Shown here: positions 23,023 through 31,971 of the stretch, piece after piece | Layout: the number at the start of each line of letters is the position of its first letter | Position numbering within the stretch: the first letter of the stretch is position 1 | NCBI GenBank assembly: GCA_030430565.1 | Contig: JAUIKS010000017.1 | Coordinates: forward strand, 62,001-126,000 | Direction of reading: 5' to 3' | DNA: 64,000 nt | Source of the DNA: Polyangia bacterium | GTDB taxonomy: Bacteria; Myxococcota_A; Polyangia; Nannocystales; Nannocystaceae | Program-made: the position numbers and the translations under genes | Notes under the pieces: model-generated | Seen by the model: only the letters and a program-made list of their open reading frames with translations | Databases searched by the model: none | What the model was told of the DNA's origin: nothing

Positions 23023-24654
23023 GTGCGCCTTTCGCTCGCCATCGCAGCCGCGTTGACGTCGTTTCCTGTAGCGGGCCACGGATCGTTGTTCTCGGGTTTG
23101 GCGCCGGCCGACGCGCCTGCCGAGGTTGCGGAGGAGGACGAGGCCGAGTCGGACGCGTCGTCGTCCGAGTCGGACGCGGTTTCGGCGGAGGATGATCGGC
23201 TGCGCTTGCCCGGCTACGCGCTCGACACGGTGCTGCCCTGCGGACTGCGGGTGGTCGTCGCGCGCGACGCCAGCCTGCCCGTGGCCGTCGTGATCCTCGC
23301 GCTCGAGCTCGGTAGCGAGGACGACCCGCCGGAGCACCCCGGGCTGCATCACGCGCTCGCGTACCAGCTGCTGCTCGGCTCCCGCGAGCTGCGGCCCGGC
23401 GAGGTCCTGGCGACGGTCAACGACGCCGGCGGGATCACGCGGCTGTCGACCGGCGCGGCGCAGATCCGCTACGAGAGCGTGCTGCCGGTGGCGCGCCTCG
23501 ACCAGCTGCTGTGGGTCGAGTCTCACCGGCTTCGCGCGGTCACGGTCAACGAGGGGACGTGGCGGAGAGCTGTCTCGTGGGCCAGCAATGATCCGCGCGA
23601 GGGGGTCTCGGTCCCGCGGGGCGCGCTCGCGGCGGCGCACGGCGACATCAAGGGGCTCGAGCACGATGGTCGCCGGGCCCCCGCCGCGCTGCGCCAGATC
23701 GAGCTGGACTACCTGCGCGGCGTCCTCAAGACGAACTTTCGCTACGAGCGCGCGACCTTGGTCGTGGTCGCGCCAGGTGAGCCCGAGGGTACGTTGAAGC
23801 GCGTGGAGGCGGCGTTTCGCGAGCTGCCGGCCGCCGCGCGTCGAGTCCCCGCGCGCACGCTGCCGAGCGCCGCGCCGACGGAGACGGAGACGACGAGCGA
23901 GACGACGAGCGAGACGACGAGCGAGACGACGAGCGAGACGACGAGCGAGGCTGCCGAGGCGGCGAAGCCAGCGACCCCGGCGGAGGCCTCGGAGCCAAGC
24001 TCGGAGGCTGAGGGCGACGCCCCCGCTGCAGTGATGGGGCCGAGGCCGCGGGTCGTGGCGCTCGGTCGGCGCAACAGCGCGGCGTTTGTCTACGCGCTCG
24101 ACTCGAGCCCGAGCGATGAGCTCGCGGCGAGGGTGCTGTGCAAGGTCATCAATCGGCAGCGGCGCGCGGGCGACGAGCCGCGGCGCGCTCGCCTGCGCTG
24201 TCACTGGGAGCGCGACGCGAGGCGGGCCGCGCTGGTGCTGTGGCCGTCGGGCGTCGACGATCCCTACGCCCTGGTCCAGACGCGGATCGAGCGGATCGCG
24301 TCCGGCAGCGATCGCAAGCTCGTCGACCGGATCCGGGCGCCGATGCGGGCGAACATGCGCCACGAGCTGCGCCTGCCGGTCGAGCTCGCGCGGCGCCTCG
24401 CGACCGGCTCGATCGACGGCGGCGACGGCGGCCGCAGGGTGCTGGAGGAGCTCACGGGCTTGTCGCTGCTCGCGGATCCCGAGGCGATCGAGTCCCGCGC
24501 CAAGTGGATCTTTCAGCCGGCGCGCGGCGTCGAGGTCCGGCGCAAGCAGGACGACGACGACGACGGTGAGGTCAAGCCGGCGTCCGCGGAGGAGTCAGAG
24601 GACGCGTCCGAGAAGTCGACGGAGGACGCGAGCTCGGAGGGGCGCCGACCGTGA
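23023..24654 (+). CDS. M16 peptidase-like protein lacking the zinc site (exported)
   Basis: A 543-aa exported protein with an M16 (insulinase/pitrilysin) fold. The GTG start gives a signal peptide (MRLSLAIAAALTSFPVAGHG). The M16 N-terminal strand is recognisable (LPCGLRVVVARDASLPVAVV), but the expected HxxEH zinc motif reads HHALAYQ after EHPGL, so Glu and the second His are gone. It is probably a non-catalytic partner or binding protein. An acidic Ser-rich linker follows the signal, a Thr-Ser-Glu repeat (12-base unit, about 23881-23950) lies mid-protein, and the tail is acidic. It overlaps the next gene by GTGA. Confidence 0.78.
   Translation: MRLSLAIAAALTSFPVAGHGSLFSGLAPADAPAEVAEEDEAESDASSSESDAVSAEDDRLRLPGYALDTVLPCGLRVVVARDASLPVAVVILALELGSEDDPPEHPGLHHALAYQLLLGSRELRPGEVLATVNDAGGITRLSTGAAQIRYESVLPVARLDQLLWVESHRLRAVTVNEGTWRRAVSWASNDPREGVSVPRGALAAAHGDIKGLEHDGRRAPAALRQIELDYLRGVLKTNFRYERATLVVVAPGEPEGTLKRVEAAFRELPAAARRVPARTLPSAAPTETETTSETTSETTSETTSETTSEAAEAAKPATPAEASEPSSEAEGDAPAAVMGPRPRVVALGRRNSAAFVYALDSSPSDELAARVLCKVINRQRRAGDEPRRARLRCHWERDARRAALVLWPSGVDDPYALVQTRIERIASGSDRKLVDRIRAPMRANMRHELRLPVELARRLATGSIDGGDGGRRVLEELTGLSLLADPEAIESRAKWIFQPARGVEVRRKQDDDDDGEVKPASAEESEDASEKSTEDASSEGRRP
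23881..23950 (+). repeat. 12-bp in-frame tandem repeat in M16-like gene
   Basis: About five copies of a 12-base unit (ACGAGCGAGACG) encode Thr-Ser-Glu-Thr in the linker between the two halves of the M16-like protein. The unit length preserves frame. Confidence 0.85.
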
Positions 24655-26228
24655 GCCCCTCCGCGCGCGCGTGGCTTCGTCCCGGGGCGCTGGCGCTGGC
24701 TGGCGCGCTGTGTATGTCCCTAGGGATAGGTTGTAAGCAGCCCGAGAAGCCCGAGCTGAAGGTCTTCGACGAGCACGCGACGCCGGCCGAGGCCGAGGCG
24801 CTCGCGGCCTTGGCCCCGCCGTGGCCGCCGCCGGAGCAGACGGAGCTCGACAACGGCTTGCTCGTGCACTGGCTGGTCGAGGAGGAGAACTCGGCGCTCA
24901 ACCTCCGGCTGCTGATCCCCTTCGCGCGCTCGCCCGCGACCGGCGCGGCCGCGCTGGATGAGAGCGCCGCGCTGGCCGCCGCCGCGCAGACGCTCGCGCT
25001 CGAGCTGGAGCGGCGGATGCGTCGCTACCAGGGGCGCGTGGAGTTGGTCCAAAAGCCAGGCCGATTCGAACTCGCCGTGCAGACCCAGACGCGTCACTTC
25101 GCGTCGGTGATGCCGGCGCTGGGGCGTCTGCTCGGTCGCCCCGCGAGCGCGCGGACGCTGGAGCTGGGGCGGCGCTACCTCGAGGGGGGCGCGCCGTCGC
25201 CAGGGCCCGAGGCCCGCGCGGTCAACGAGCTCAGCGCGCGTCTGCTGGGAGTTGATCCCGCGAGCGCGCGGGTCGAGCCCGAGCGGGTCGCCGCGCTCGA
25301 CGAGGCGAGCTTGCAGCGCGCCTGGGATCGCGTCCGGGATCCGCAGCGCGCGGTCTTGGTGGTGCACAGCGGGCTCGCGTCGGGGACCGCAGCGGTCACC
25401 GAGGGCCTGGACGCGCTCTCGACGAGCTGGCGGGCCGAGGACGACCGCGGGGCGACGCGCGAGGACGAGGAGGGCGGCGCGCACAGCCGGCTCGCGATCC
25501 CGACGAAGGCGGTGAAGCCCACGGGCGCCTTCCTGCTCCGCGAGAGCGAGGAGACGGCGCTCTCGCCCGTGGTGTTCGTCGAGATGCCGGGGAACAAGCA
25601 GCCGGAGCTGCTGTTCGGTCGCGTCGTGCCGACGCCGACGAGCAAAGAGCGCAGCATGGCGCGGCTGTCCCAGCGCGTGCTGCAGGAGAGCATAGACGTG
25701 CGCCTGTCGATCTCGGGCGGGCAGGCGATCTTGCTGGTCCGCGCCCCGGTGCGTCTCGGGAGCGGGGGCGCGGGGGAGGAGAACGCCGGGAAGTCGTTCC
25801 TCGACGTGATCTACAACGACTCGAAGAAGAAGGACGACGACGCGCCGGCCAAGAGCAAGCTGCTGCGCTCGGTCGAGCGCTTTCACCGAGGCGTGCGGCG
25901 GCGGCAGACGTCGCAGCGGCTGTTCCAGGCGGCCGAGCTGTGGCTGGGCGCGCGCATGGTCGCGGCGAGCTTGACCGGTGAGGACTGGACGGCGCTGTGG
26001 AGCGACGCGATCGACCTGAGCGTTCGTGACGCTGACATCGCCGGCGCGCTCGCCCGCGACGCCCGCGAGATGTTGGCGACGAGCCCCGACGCGCTGCTGA
26101 AGTGGCAAGAGCGCTGGCTCAACCCGGCGAGCGGGGAGCCCGGCTGGATGTGGGTATTGGCCGGCGATCCCGAGCTCTTGTCGACGGAGCTCGATCGCTT
26201 GGGCGTGAAGATCGAGCGCGTTCGCTAG
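24651..26228 (+). CDS. Degenerate M16-like lipoprotein
   Basis: A 525-aa protein whose start overlaps the preceding stop (GTGA), implying coupled expression. The N-terminus has a lipoprotein signal with lipobox LGIGC at about residues 24-28. The remainder resembles the second member of an M16 pair (ELDNGLLVHWLVEE near the N-terminus and a long helical C-terminal half) but has no HxxEH motif. It probably pairs with the upstream inactive M16-like protein at the outer membrane. Family assignment is tentative and based on arrangement and weak similarity. Confidence 0.65.
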   Translation: MSPSARAWLRPGALALAGALCMSLGIGCKQPEKPELKVFDEHATPAEAEALAALAPPWPPPEQTELDNGLLVHWLVEEENSALNLRLLIPFARSPATGAAALDESAALAAAAQTLALELERRMRRYQGRVELVQKPGRFELAVQTQTRHFASVMPALGRLLGRPASARTLELGRRYLEGGAPSPGPEARAVNELSARLLGVDPASARVEPERVAALDEASLQRAWDRVRDPQRAVLVVHSGLASGTAAVTEGLDALSTSWRAEDDRGATREDEEGGAHSRLAIPTKAVKPTGAFLLRESEETALSPVVFVEMPGNKQPELLFGRVVPTPTSKERSMARLSQRVLQESIDVRLSISGGQAILLVRAPVRLGSGGAGEENAGKSFLDVIYNDSKKKDDDAPAKSKLLRSVERFHRGVRRRQTSQRLFQAAELWLGARMVAASLTGEDWTALWSDAIDLSVRDADIAGALARDAREMLATSPDALLKWQERWLNPASGEPGWMWVLAGDPELLSTELDRLGVKIERVR

Positions 26229-26725
26229 GGCTCTCGAGCGTGGGACGTGGTCTCGAGCGTCTGCGATCTGCGGGCATCGGGCCGCTGCTTAACGCCGGGG
26301 GCCCATCCGCCTTCCGGGCGGCGAGCGTCGGTACGGGTGAAGCGGACGAGCGCTGGTTCGCTCGCCGTCCTCAGGCGGCCCCTCCCCAGCTCGCGCGCGG
26401 CCCTTGAGCTTCGATGACGCAGGGTGGCCGTAGCGCTCGCTTCGGTGGAGCAGAGATGCACGCCGCGCGGGGGTCGTAGAGCTTCGATGAAGCAAGGACC
26501 GCACCCTGCGGGGGGCCGTAGAGTTTCGATGAAGCAAGGACGCACGCGGCCCTCGAACGTGGCACGACCTGTCGCAGGCCCGAGCTCGAAGGACATGTCG
26601 CTTCGAGCACGTAGAGAGATGTTCGAGGAGCGCGTGCGCTGAATTACCTCGAAAAAAATTGAAAAAAACCGAGCGCGCGGCGTGGCCGGCGGCTCGGTCG
26701 TTTCATGTGGCGTCGGGTGGCGACG
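26229..26725. other. Intergenic region with degenerate tandem repeats
   Basis: About 500 bp with no supported gene. It holds the 42-bp repeat noted separately and GC-rich segments. A 72-codon open frame (26424-26642) follows the repeats and is more likely a by-product of their period than a gene. Confidence 0.5.
26428..26552 (+). repeat. Imperfect 42-bp tandem repeat, about three copies
   Basis: The core CGTAGAG(C/T)TTCGATGAAGC recurs at 26475 and 26517 with a 42-bp period. A degenerate copy starts near 26428 and a further partial match lies near 26406. It lies in the convergent gap between the M16-like lipoprotein and the small minus-strand lipoprotein. Confidence 0.7.
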
Positions 26726-26962
26726 CTACGGCATGCTGCCGTCGTTCGGGTTGTTCCAGGTCTTGTCGTTGATGCAGACCTTGCAGGGCGGACGCTCGGG
26801 GTACTTGATCGGCCCCGTGCCGGGTTTTGTTGGGCCGTCATCGGCAGCGGGCGCGCTGGGCGTCTGCAGCGCGTTCTGTGTAGGGCCGGTCGGCACCACC
26901 GCGTTGAGGTCACAGCCTCCCATCAGCCCGACCGCGATCAGCACTGCGATTTTCCGCTTCAT
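26726..26962 (-). CDS. Small lipoprotein
   Basis: A 78-aa lipoprotein starting MKRKIAVLIAVGLMGGCDLN, with lipobox LMGGC at residues 13-17. The mature part is Pro/Thr-rich and contains a CKVC pair near the C-terminus. The ATG at 26962 is fixed by a strong AGGAGG site 7 bases upstream; the longer open frame is therefore not used. Function unknown. Upstream DNA is strikingly AT-rich with inverted repeats. Confidence 0.8.
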   Translation of the reverse strand: MKRKIAVLIAVGLMGGCDLNAVVPTGPTQNALQTPSAPAADDGPTKPGTGPIKYPERPPCKVCINDKTWNNPNDGSMP

Positions 26963-27061
26963 CGTCACGTCCTCCTGCCTCATGGTCCCGGCCCGATCGC
27001 GTCCCAAGCGAGCGGGCTGCACAGCTTCCCTTGGCCGTGATGGGTACGGACCTGACCGTGC

Positions 27062-27113
27062 ACTTCGAAGTTAACAAAATTTTTTTTGTCAGTTCACACC
27101 TAAACCGACAAAA
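27062..27113. promoter_or_regulatory. AT-rich palindromes upstream of small lipoprotein
   Basis: The 10-bp palindrome ACTTCGAAGT (27062-27071) is followed by an inverted pair TTTTGTCAG (27084-27092) / CCGACAAAA (27105-27113) with a 12-base loop and a run of eight T. The segment separates the CHAT gene stop (27195) from the lipoprotein start (26962). It may be a terminator for the former or a promoter/operator for the latter. Confidence 0.45.
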
Positions 27114-27194
27114 GTTTCAAAAATCATAAAAACCTAGGGTGATGTGGTTTTTTGTAGGTCGAGTAAAGCGCGTCAAAACACTGTTTAACGAGCT

Positions 27195-30170
27195 TCACGG
27201 GATCCACGCGCGGAGGTCGCTCCAGCCTGACGTCTCGCTCGTCGAGCTGCGCATGGCGCGCTGAGCCCGTCGCAGGATCGCGGGACCGTCGAAGGGGTCG
27301 CCCTCGGCGAGCGCCGTGTAGAGCTCGACGCTGATCGTCGCGGCGACTTCGTCGTCGATCTCGTGGTCGGCCGCGATCACGGACTCCGAGCCCGCCGCCA
27401 AGAACGCGCGCGCGACGGACATGCCGCCCGCGAGCGTGTGCGTGTTGGTCAGGCCGGTCTCGCAGCCCGCGAGCACCACGGAGCGCGGGACTCGAGGCAG
27501 CACGAGGATGTCGCCGACGCTCAGCTGGGTGTCTGCGAGCTCGACGAAGCTGCCGGCGCCCGCGAGGCCGTCGGAGAGCCCGTGGCCGGCGTAGTGCAGG
27601 TGAGCCGCGCGCGCGATCGCGGAGCGCAGCGTGTCGCTGTCGGCGTCGGCGTCGTGCAGTAGCTCCACCGACCAGCGGCGATCGTCGAGGATGCTGTCGA
27701 CCTCGCTGATCTCGTTGAGCACGTGCTCGAGGTTGCTGCGCGGGTCGCCGAGCACGACGGCGTGGCGCGGCGGCGTCTCGAGCTCGCGGGGCTCGAGCGC
27801 GGGCGGGCGCGGGAGGTCGACGGCGTAGGCGACCGGCGCGTGGTCGAGGAGCAGCGGCTCGCCCACGCGGAGCGGGTCGTCCTCGACGGGGTCCTCCTCG
27901 CGCGCCCCGTCGGGCGACGGCCAGGGCAGCGCGTGGAAGGGGACATCGAGCAATGTCCCCAGAGGCAGCACGCGGACGCGCTCGGCCTGGTTGAGCTGCG
28001 CGGCGAAGGGCGTCAGCAAGCGGTCGCGCAGCGCCCCTGAGCCCGGGTCGATCCGGGCTTGCGCGAGCGTGGCCTCGAGCTCGTCGGATGAGCGGGCGAC
28101 GCGGGCGACGATCACCTCGTGGGTGGTCGCCGCGAAGCCGACCCAGCCCTCGGCGACCGGGTGGTACATCAGGAGCAGCTCTCCCGGCCCGGGCGGGCGG
28201 AGATCCTGGCAGCGGACCGGCGCGGCCTGGGCCTTCGAGAGCAGCCCGAGCGCCTCGTTGCGGAGCTCCTGCGCGCGTGTGGTCTCGACGCGGCGCCGGG
28301 CCAGCGCGCGGCTGAGCTCGGCGCTGGAGAGTCGCCAGTCGTCCTGGCGCGCGCGGTCGAGCCTGGCGCGCGCGCGCCGGTAGGCCTGCACGCGCTCGTC
28401 CCAGGTGCGTCGCGCCTCGGGGGAGAGCGCCGCCAGTCGACCGCCGCGGTCGATCGGATAGGTCGTGCGCGCGCGGGCGAGGCGGGCGGCGCACAGGGCG
28501 TCCTCGCCGCGACCTTCTCGAACGAGCAGGTCGATGTAGTGACGCGCGCCGCGGTGGTGGTCGAGCGCGACGCTCTCGCGGCCTTCGTCGTAGGCGACGT
28601 CGAGCAGCTGCGCGTCGAGCTCGGCCTCGGCGCGCGCGTAGGCGGTCAGCGCCGCCTCGGTCTCGCCGATCGCCTCGAGCGCGCGCGCTCGCCAGAACGC
28701 GCGGCTCCAGCGATCCGCCGGGCGCAGGCGATCGAGGTCGGCGTCGGCGTCGGCCTCCGAGGTGAACTCGTCCCAGCGCGCGAGCGAGTCCCGCGGGCGA
28801 CCTTCTTGAAGAGCCAGGCGCGCGAGCAGCTCGAGTCGGCGCCGGCGCTCCGAGGAATTCGCGAGCTCGGCGTCGACGGCGTGGCCGAGGGCCGCGCGCG
28901 CGGCCGCGAGGTCATCGCGGCCCAGGGCCTCCTGCGCGAGGTTGAGGCGGGCACGGTCGGCGCTCTCTTGGTTGCCGCAGGCGCCACCGGGCGCGTTGAG
29001 CTCGATCACCTCGAGCAGCAGCGGTCTCGGGTCGTCGGCGGGCGCGCCGGCCTCGCGCGCGCGCATGTTCGAGAGCGCGGTGTTGGTCAGCAGCTCCGCG
29101 CGCGCGCAGGCCGGGGTCTCATCGCCCGTGAGCTCGGCCGCCCGCGCGAACCGGCTCCGCGCTTCCTCGTGGCGACCGAGCTCGCTCAGCAGCACGCCCC
29201 ACATCTGCAGGACGTCGCGCTCGTCTGTCTCGAGCGCCAGCCGGCGCGCGAGGTAGGCGGCCTCGCGGTACTGCCGGAGCGCGAGCTCGTACTCGCCGAC
29301 GCGCACCGCGAGCAGCCCGCGCAGGTAGGCGGCGTAGGCCGCGTTGCTCGGGTCGCCGGCGGCGGCGGTCGACTCGAGGTCGAGCCAGCGGTGCGCGGCG
29401 GCGTGGTCGGGCCGGATGTACGTGGTGATGTACGCGGCCGCGAGCGCGTCCTCGCGGACGCGGCTCGTGAGCCCCAGCCGGGTCGCCAGCATCGTCGACT
29501 GCTGGTAGCGCTCGAGCGCGCGCTCGGGCTCATCGCGGCGGTAGTGCAGCCGCGCCAGGCGCCCCAGCGCGAACGCCCGCGCCTCGTCCGACAGCGTCGG
29601 CAGCAGCGCGTCGAGGCGCTCGATGTGGGCCTGCGCCGCGTCTTTGTCGTAGCGCTGCTCGGCGATGAAGGCCTGCGCCTCCTGCAGCGCCGGCGGGCGC
29701 GTCTCCGCGTAGGACTCATCGTCCACGCGCGCGAGCTGCAGCTCAAAGCTCGCCGGGCCGGTCACCGTGCGCGCGTCGAGCGTCAAGCGCGTGTGCGCGC
29801 CCGTCAGGTTGAAGCGCCACAGCAGCCCGTCCTCGGAGGGCGTCGGCGTCAAGTCGGCGCGCTGCCCGTCGAGCTGCAGCTCCACGTCCTCGCGCGCTAG
29901 CACCGGCACCCACACGCGCAGCTCGACATCATCGTCGATCAGGCACACCGGCCCGCGGCGGACCTCGTTGCAGCCGACGAAGGCGGCGGCGAGCGAGGAG
30001 GTCGGGCGCTCGAGGGCGCGGCGCAGCTCGTCCGGCAGCTCGGGGGCCTCGACCGCGAGCGAGCTGGTCTCGCTCGCGTCCTCGTCGTTGATCGAGTCAC
30101 AGCAGGCCGCGAGCGCGAGCACAGCGATCAGCCCGGCGCCGAGCGATCTGTGGGTGCGCGCGCGGAGCAT
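27195..30170 (-). CDS. TPR-CHAT domain lipoprotein (caspase-like peptidase)
   Basis: A 991-aa protein with a lipoprotein signal (lipobox LAACC near residue 24). A beta-rich region spans about 60-150, many TPR-like helical repeats about 160-560, and a CHAT domain about 640-985. The caspase-like catalytic pair is visible: His863 in HYAGHG and Cys903 in LAGCETG. CHAT peptidases include separase-like and TPR-CHAT (Craspase) effectors; here the enzyme is predicted to sit outside the cytoplasm. The ATG at 30170 has a GGAGG site just upstream. It is 12 bp downstream of the membrane protein gene and follows a sigma factor gene, suggesting one signalling unit. Confidence 0.88.
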   Translation of the reverse strand: MLRARTHRSLGAGLIAVLALAACCDSINDEDASETSSLAVEAPELPDELRRALERPTSSLAAAFVGCNEVRRGPVCLIDDDVELRVWVPVLAREDVELQLDGQRADLTPTPSEDGLLWRFNLTGAHTRLTLDARTVTGPASFELQLARVDDESYAETRPPALQEAQAFIAEQRYDKDAAQAHIERLDALLPTLSDEARAFALGRLARLHYRRDEPERALERYQQSTMLATRLGLTSRVREDALAAAYITTYIRPDHAAAHRWLDLESTAAAGDPSNAAYAAYLRGLLAVRVGEYELALRQYREAAYLARRLALETDERDVLQMWGVLLSELGRHEEARSRFARAAELTGDETPACARAELLTNTALSNMRAREAGAPADDPRPLLLEVIELNAPGGACGNQESADRARLNLAQEALGRDDLAAARAALGHAVDAELANSSERRRRLELLARLALQEGRPRDSLARWDEFTSEADADADLDRLRPADRWSRAFWRARALEAIGETEAALTAYARAEAELDAQLLDVAYDEGRESVALDHHRGARHYIDLLVREGRGEDALCAARLARARTTYPIDRGGRLAALSPEARRTWDERVQAYRRARARLDRARQDDWRLSSAELSRALARRRVETTRAQELRNEALGLLSKAQAAPVRCQDLRPPGPGELLLMYHPVAEGWVGFAATTHEVIVARVARSSDELEATLAQARIDPGSGALRDRLLTPFAAQLNQAERVRVLPLGTLLDVPFHALPWPSPDGAREEDPVEDDPLRVGEPLLLDHAPVAYAVDLPRPPALEPRELETPPRHAVVLGDPRSNLEHVLNEISEVDSILDDRRWSVELLHDADADSDTLRSAIARAAHLHYAGHGLSDGLAGAGSFVELADTQLSVGDILVLPRVPRSVVLAGCETGLTNTHTLAGGMSVARAFLAAGSESVIAADHEIDDEVAATISVELYTALAEGDPFDGPAILRRAQRAMRSSTSETSGWSDLRAWIP

Positions 30171-30182
30171 GAGCCCTCCGCC

Positions 30183-31079
30183 TCAACCCCGCTCGGGCGC
30201 GAGCAGCTCGACGCTGTACTCCTCGACCCACAGGCCGTCGTGCGCGGCGTGGGCCGCGAGCGGTCGCACGCGCGCGGGGTCGTCGGGCAGCTGATCGCGG
30301 TGGCCGACCACAAACACCAGGCGCCAGTGACCCGCCGGCAGCGGCAGGATCTCGTGGGTCGGGCCCGAGACGCGGAACGAGCCGCTCTCGGACGCTTGCA
30401 TCGTCACGGGAACCATCTGACCTTTCGACCCTGTCACCGGCGCGCCGGCGGCGTCCGTCGGGAACGCGAACACGCGCGCGCCGATCGGGCCGCGCGTGTC
30501 GGTCGCGGGTCGCAGGACGACTTCGAACTCGCTGCTCGGCGTGTAGCGGTGCTCGACCTGGGTCGGCGCGTGGGTCGAGCGCTCGCTCTTGACGCCGCCG
30601 CGGACCTCGATCTGGTACCCGGGCAGCTCGAGCTGGGCGCCCGTCTCTGCGCCCGTCGGCGGGCGCTGACCGATCCACAGCACCAGCGCGGCGGCGGCGG
30701 CCAGCGGGAGCGCGGCCGTCGCGAGGCGACGCCAGCGCGAGCGCTTGCTCGGGCTCGAGCTCGGCAGCGTGGTGACTGTTGTCGGCTCTGTGTCCGCGCC
30801 TCGGGAGCCGCCGGCCAGCAGCGCCCGCGTCAGCCGCTCGCGCTCGAGCTCGTCGAGCGGGCGAAACAGATCGAGCGAGCGCGCGAAGCTGTCCGCGTCC
30901 TCGTCGACGACATCGCGCAGCTCCTGCTCCGAGAGCTCACCGCGGGCGAAGTCCTCCCACTCGGCTTCGCGGCTCGCGAGCTGCTCACGCGCGAGCGCGC
31001 CGAGTTGATCCAGCAGCGCGCTGGTCCCATCGTCGCGGTCGTCGTGCACCTTGCTGTCGATGTCGCTGTCGTTTGTCAC
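30183..31079 (-). CDS. Single-pass membrane protein, candidate anti-sigma factor
   Basis: A 298-aa protein with an acidic cytoplasmic N-terminal domain (about 1-115), one transmembrane segment near 120-137 (LATAALPLAAAAALVLWIG), and a periplasmic beta-rich domain. No zinc-binding HxxxCxxC anti-sigma motif is present. Topology and position, between an ECF-like sigma factor and a CHAT lipoprotein, fit an anti-sigma or sensor role. Start GTG at 31079, 72 bp after the sigma stop. The role is inference. Confidence 0.7.
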   Translation of the reverse strand: MTNDSDIDSKVHDDRDDGTSALLDQLGALAREQLASREAEWEDFARGELSEQELRDVVDEDADSFARSLDLFRPLDELERERLTRALLAGGSRGADTEPTTVTTLPSSSPSKRSRWRRLATAALPLAAAAALVLWIGQRPPTGAETGAQLELPGYQIEVRGGVKSERSTHAPTQVEHRYTPSSEFEVVLRPATDTRGPIGARVFAFPTDAAGAPVTGSKGQMVPVTMQASESGSFRVSGPTHEILPLPAGHWRLVFVVGHRDQLPDDPARVRPLAAHAAHDGLWVEEYSVELLAPERG

Positions 31080-31151
31080 GGATGACCCGTCGAGAGTTGG
31101 ATTGTCGGGCTCGCGGTTAAATCTGACGTCGCCGCTCGGAGCGGGTAGGGA

Positions 31152-31790
31152 TTAGATGGTGAGCGATCTCACGAGTTTGCGGAGGCGCGAATTCCAGGTG
31201 TCCACGGCCGCGCGGCTCATGCTCATGGTCTGGCAGACCTCTTTCACCGTGCGCTGCTCCACGTACAGCAGCTCGAAGAGGACCAGGCCGCGCTCGCTCA
31301 GGCGCGAGCGCAGGACCTCGAGCAGCGCCGCCAGCTTCTCGCGGTTCTCGACGCGTCGCTCCGCGCTCGCGCTCGCGGGGCCGATGCGATCGAAGACCTC
31401 GTTCTCCGTCGGGTCGTCGTTCCACGGGTTGCCGCGGTGGCCGCGAAAGATCCGCGCGACGCGGCGACGGGCGACCAGGCGCACGAAGCTCGGCAGGCTG
31501 CGGCCGCGGGCCGCGTCCCAGCTCAGGAGCGTGCGCCCGTTGTTGGCGAGCAGCTCGAGGAAGACCTCCTGGACGAAGTCGGCGACGTCTTGCCGGCCGT
31601 CGCGCCGCGCCGGGATCGCGCGCCTGCGGATCGCGAAGGAGACCTCGGTCTGGATCACGGGCGTCAGCAGCTCGACCAGCGCGCGCATGGCCTTGGGGTC
31701 ACCTGCGATCGCGTCGCGGATCAACAGCCGCTGGGAACCGGCGTCGCCCTCCCGGGCCTGGCCGAGCTGCTCGGGGGTCAACGGGCTCAC
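31152..31790 (-). CDS. ECF-like sigma factor of the CHAT cassette
   Basis: A roughly 212-aa sigma-70 family protein. Region 2 includes DVADFVQEVFLELLANNGRT and FVRLVARRRVARIFRG. The region 4 helix-turn-helix is LFELLYVEQRTVKEVCQTMS, then RAAVDTWNSRLRKLV. GTG at 31790 is chosen because it starts just before the conserved part (SPLTPEQLGQA); a TTG at 31886 would add 32 basic, unconserved residues. It is divergent from the LtaS-like gene. Likely regulator of its own operon with the membrane protein and CHAT gene. Confidence 0.82.
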   Translation of the reverse strand: MSPLTPEQLGQAREGDAGSQRLLIRDAIAGDPKAMRALVELLTPVIQTEVSFAIRRRAIPARRDGRQDVADFVQEVFLELLANNGRTLLSWDAARGRSLPSFVRLVARRRVARIFRGHRGNPWNDDPTENEVFDRIGPASASAERRVENREKLAALLEVLRSRLSERGLVLFELLYVEQRTVKEVCQTMSMSRAAVDTWNSRLRKLVRSLTI

Positions 31791-31971
31791 GTCGTGCTGG
31801 AGACGGTAGCACGGAGCCGGCGTGCTTCGGTAGGGCCAATGCGGGCGAGCTCGCGGCCGCGAAAGAACGAGCGTCGAGACCGACAAGGACGCGTCGGCGG
31901 GTCGTCTTCAAGTTCAAGCCGGCCGCGCGCGGTGGACACGACGGCGCGCCCGCGCTACCCGTGCACCGTCG

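Noticed and set aside
13107..24740. Recurrent AGGGACAT-like octamer at about 13110, 19688 and 24715
   Set aside because: Only about three copies, one inside a coding region for a signal peptide; the number is near chance expectation.
26424..26642. Short open frame across the 42-bp repeats
   Set aside because: No ribosome site and the protein simply mirrors the DNA repeat period.
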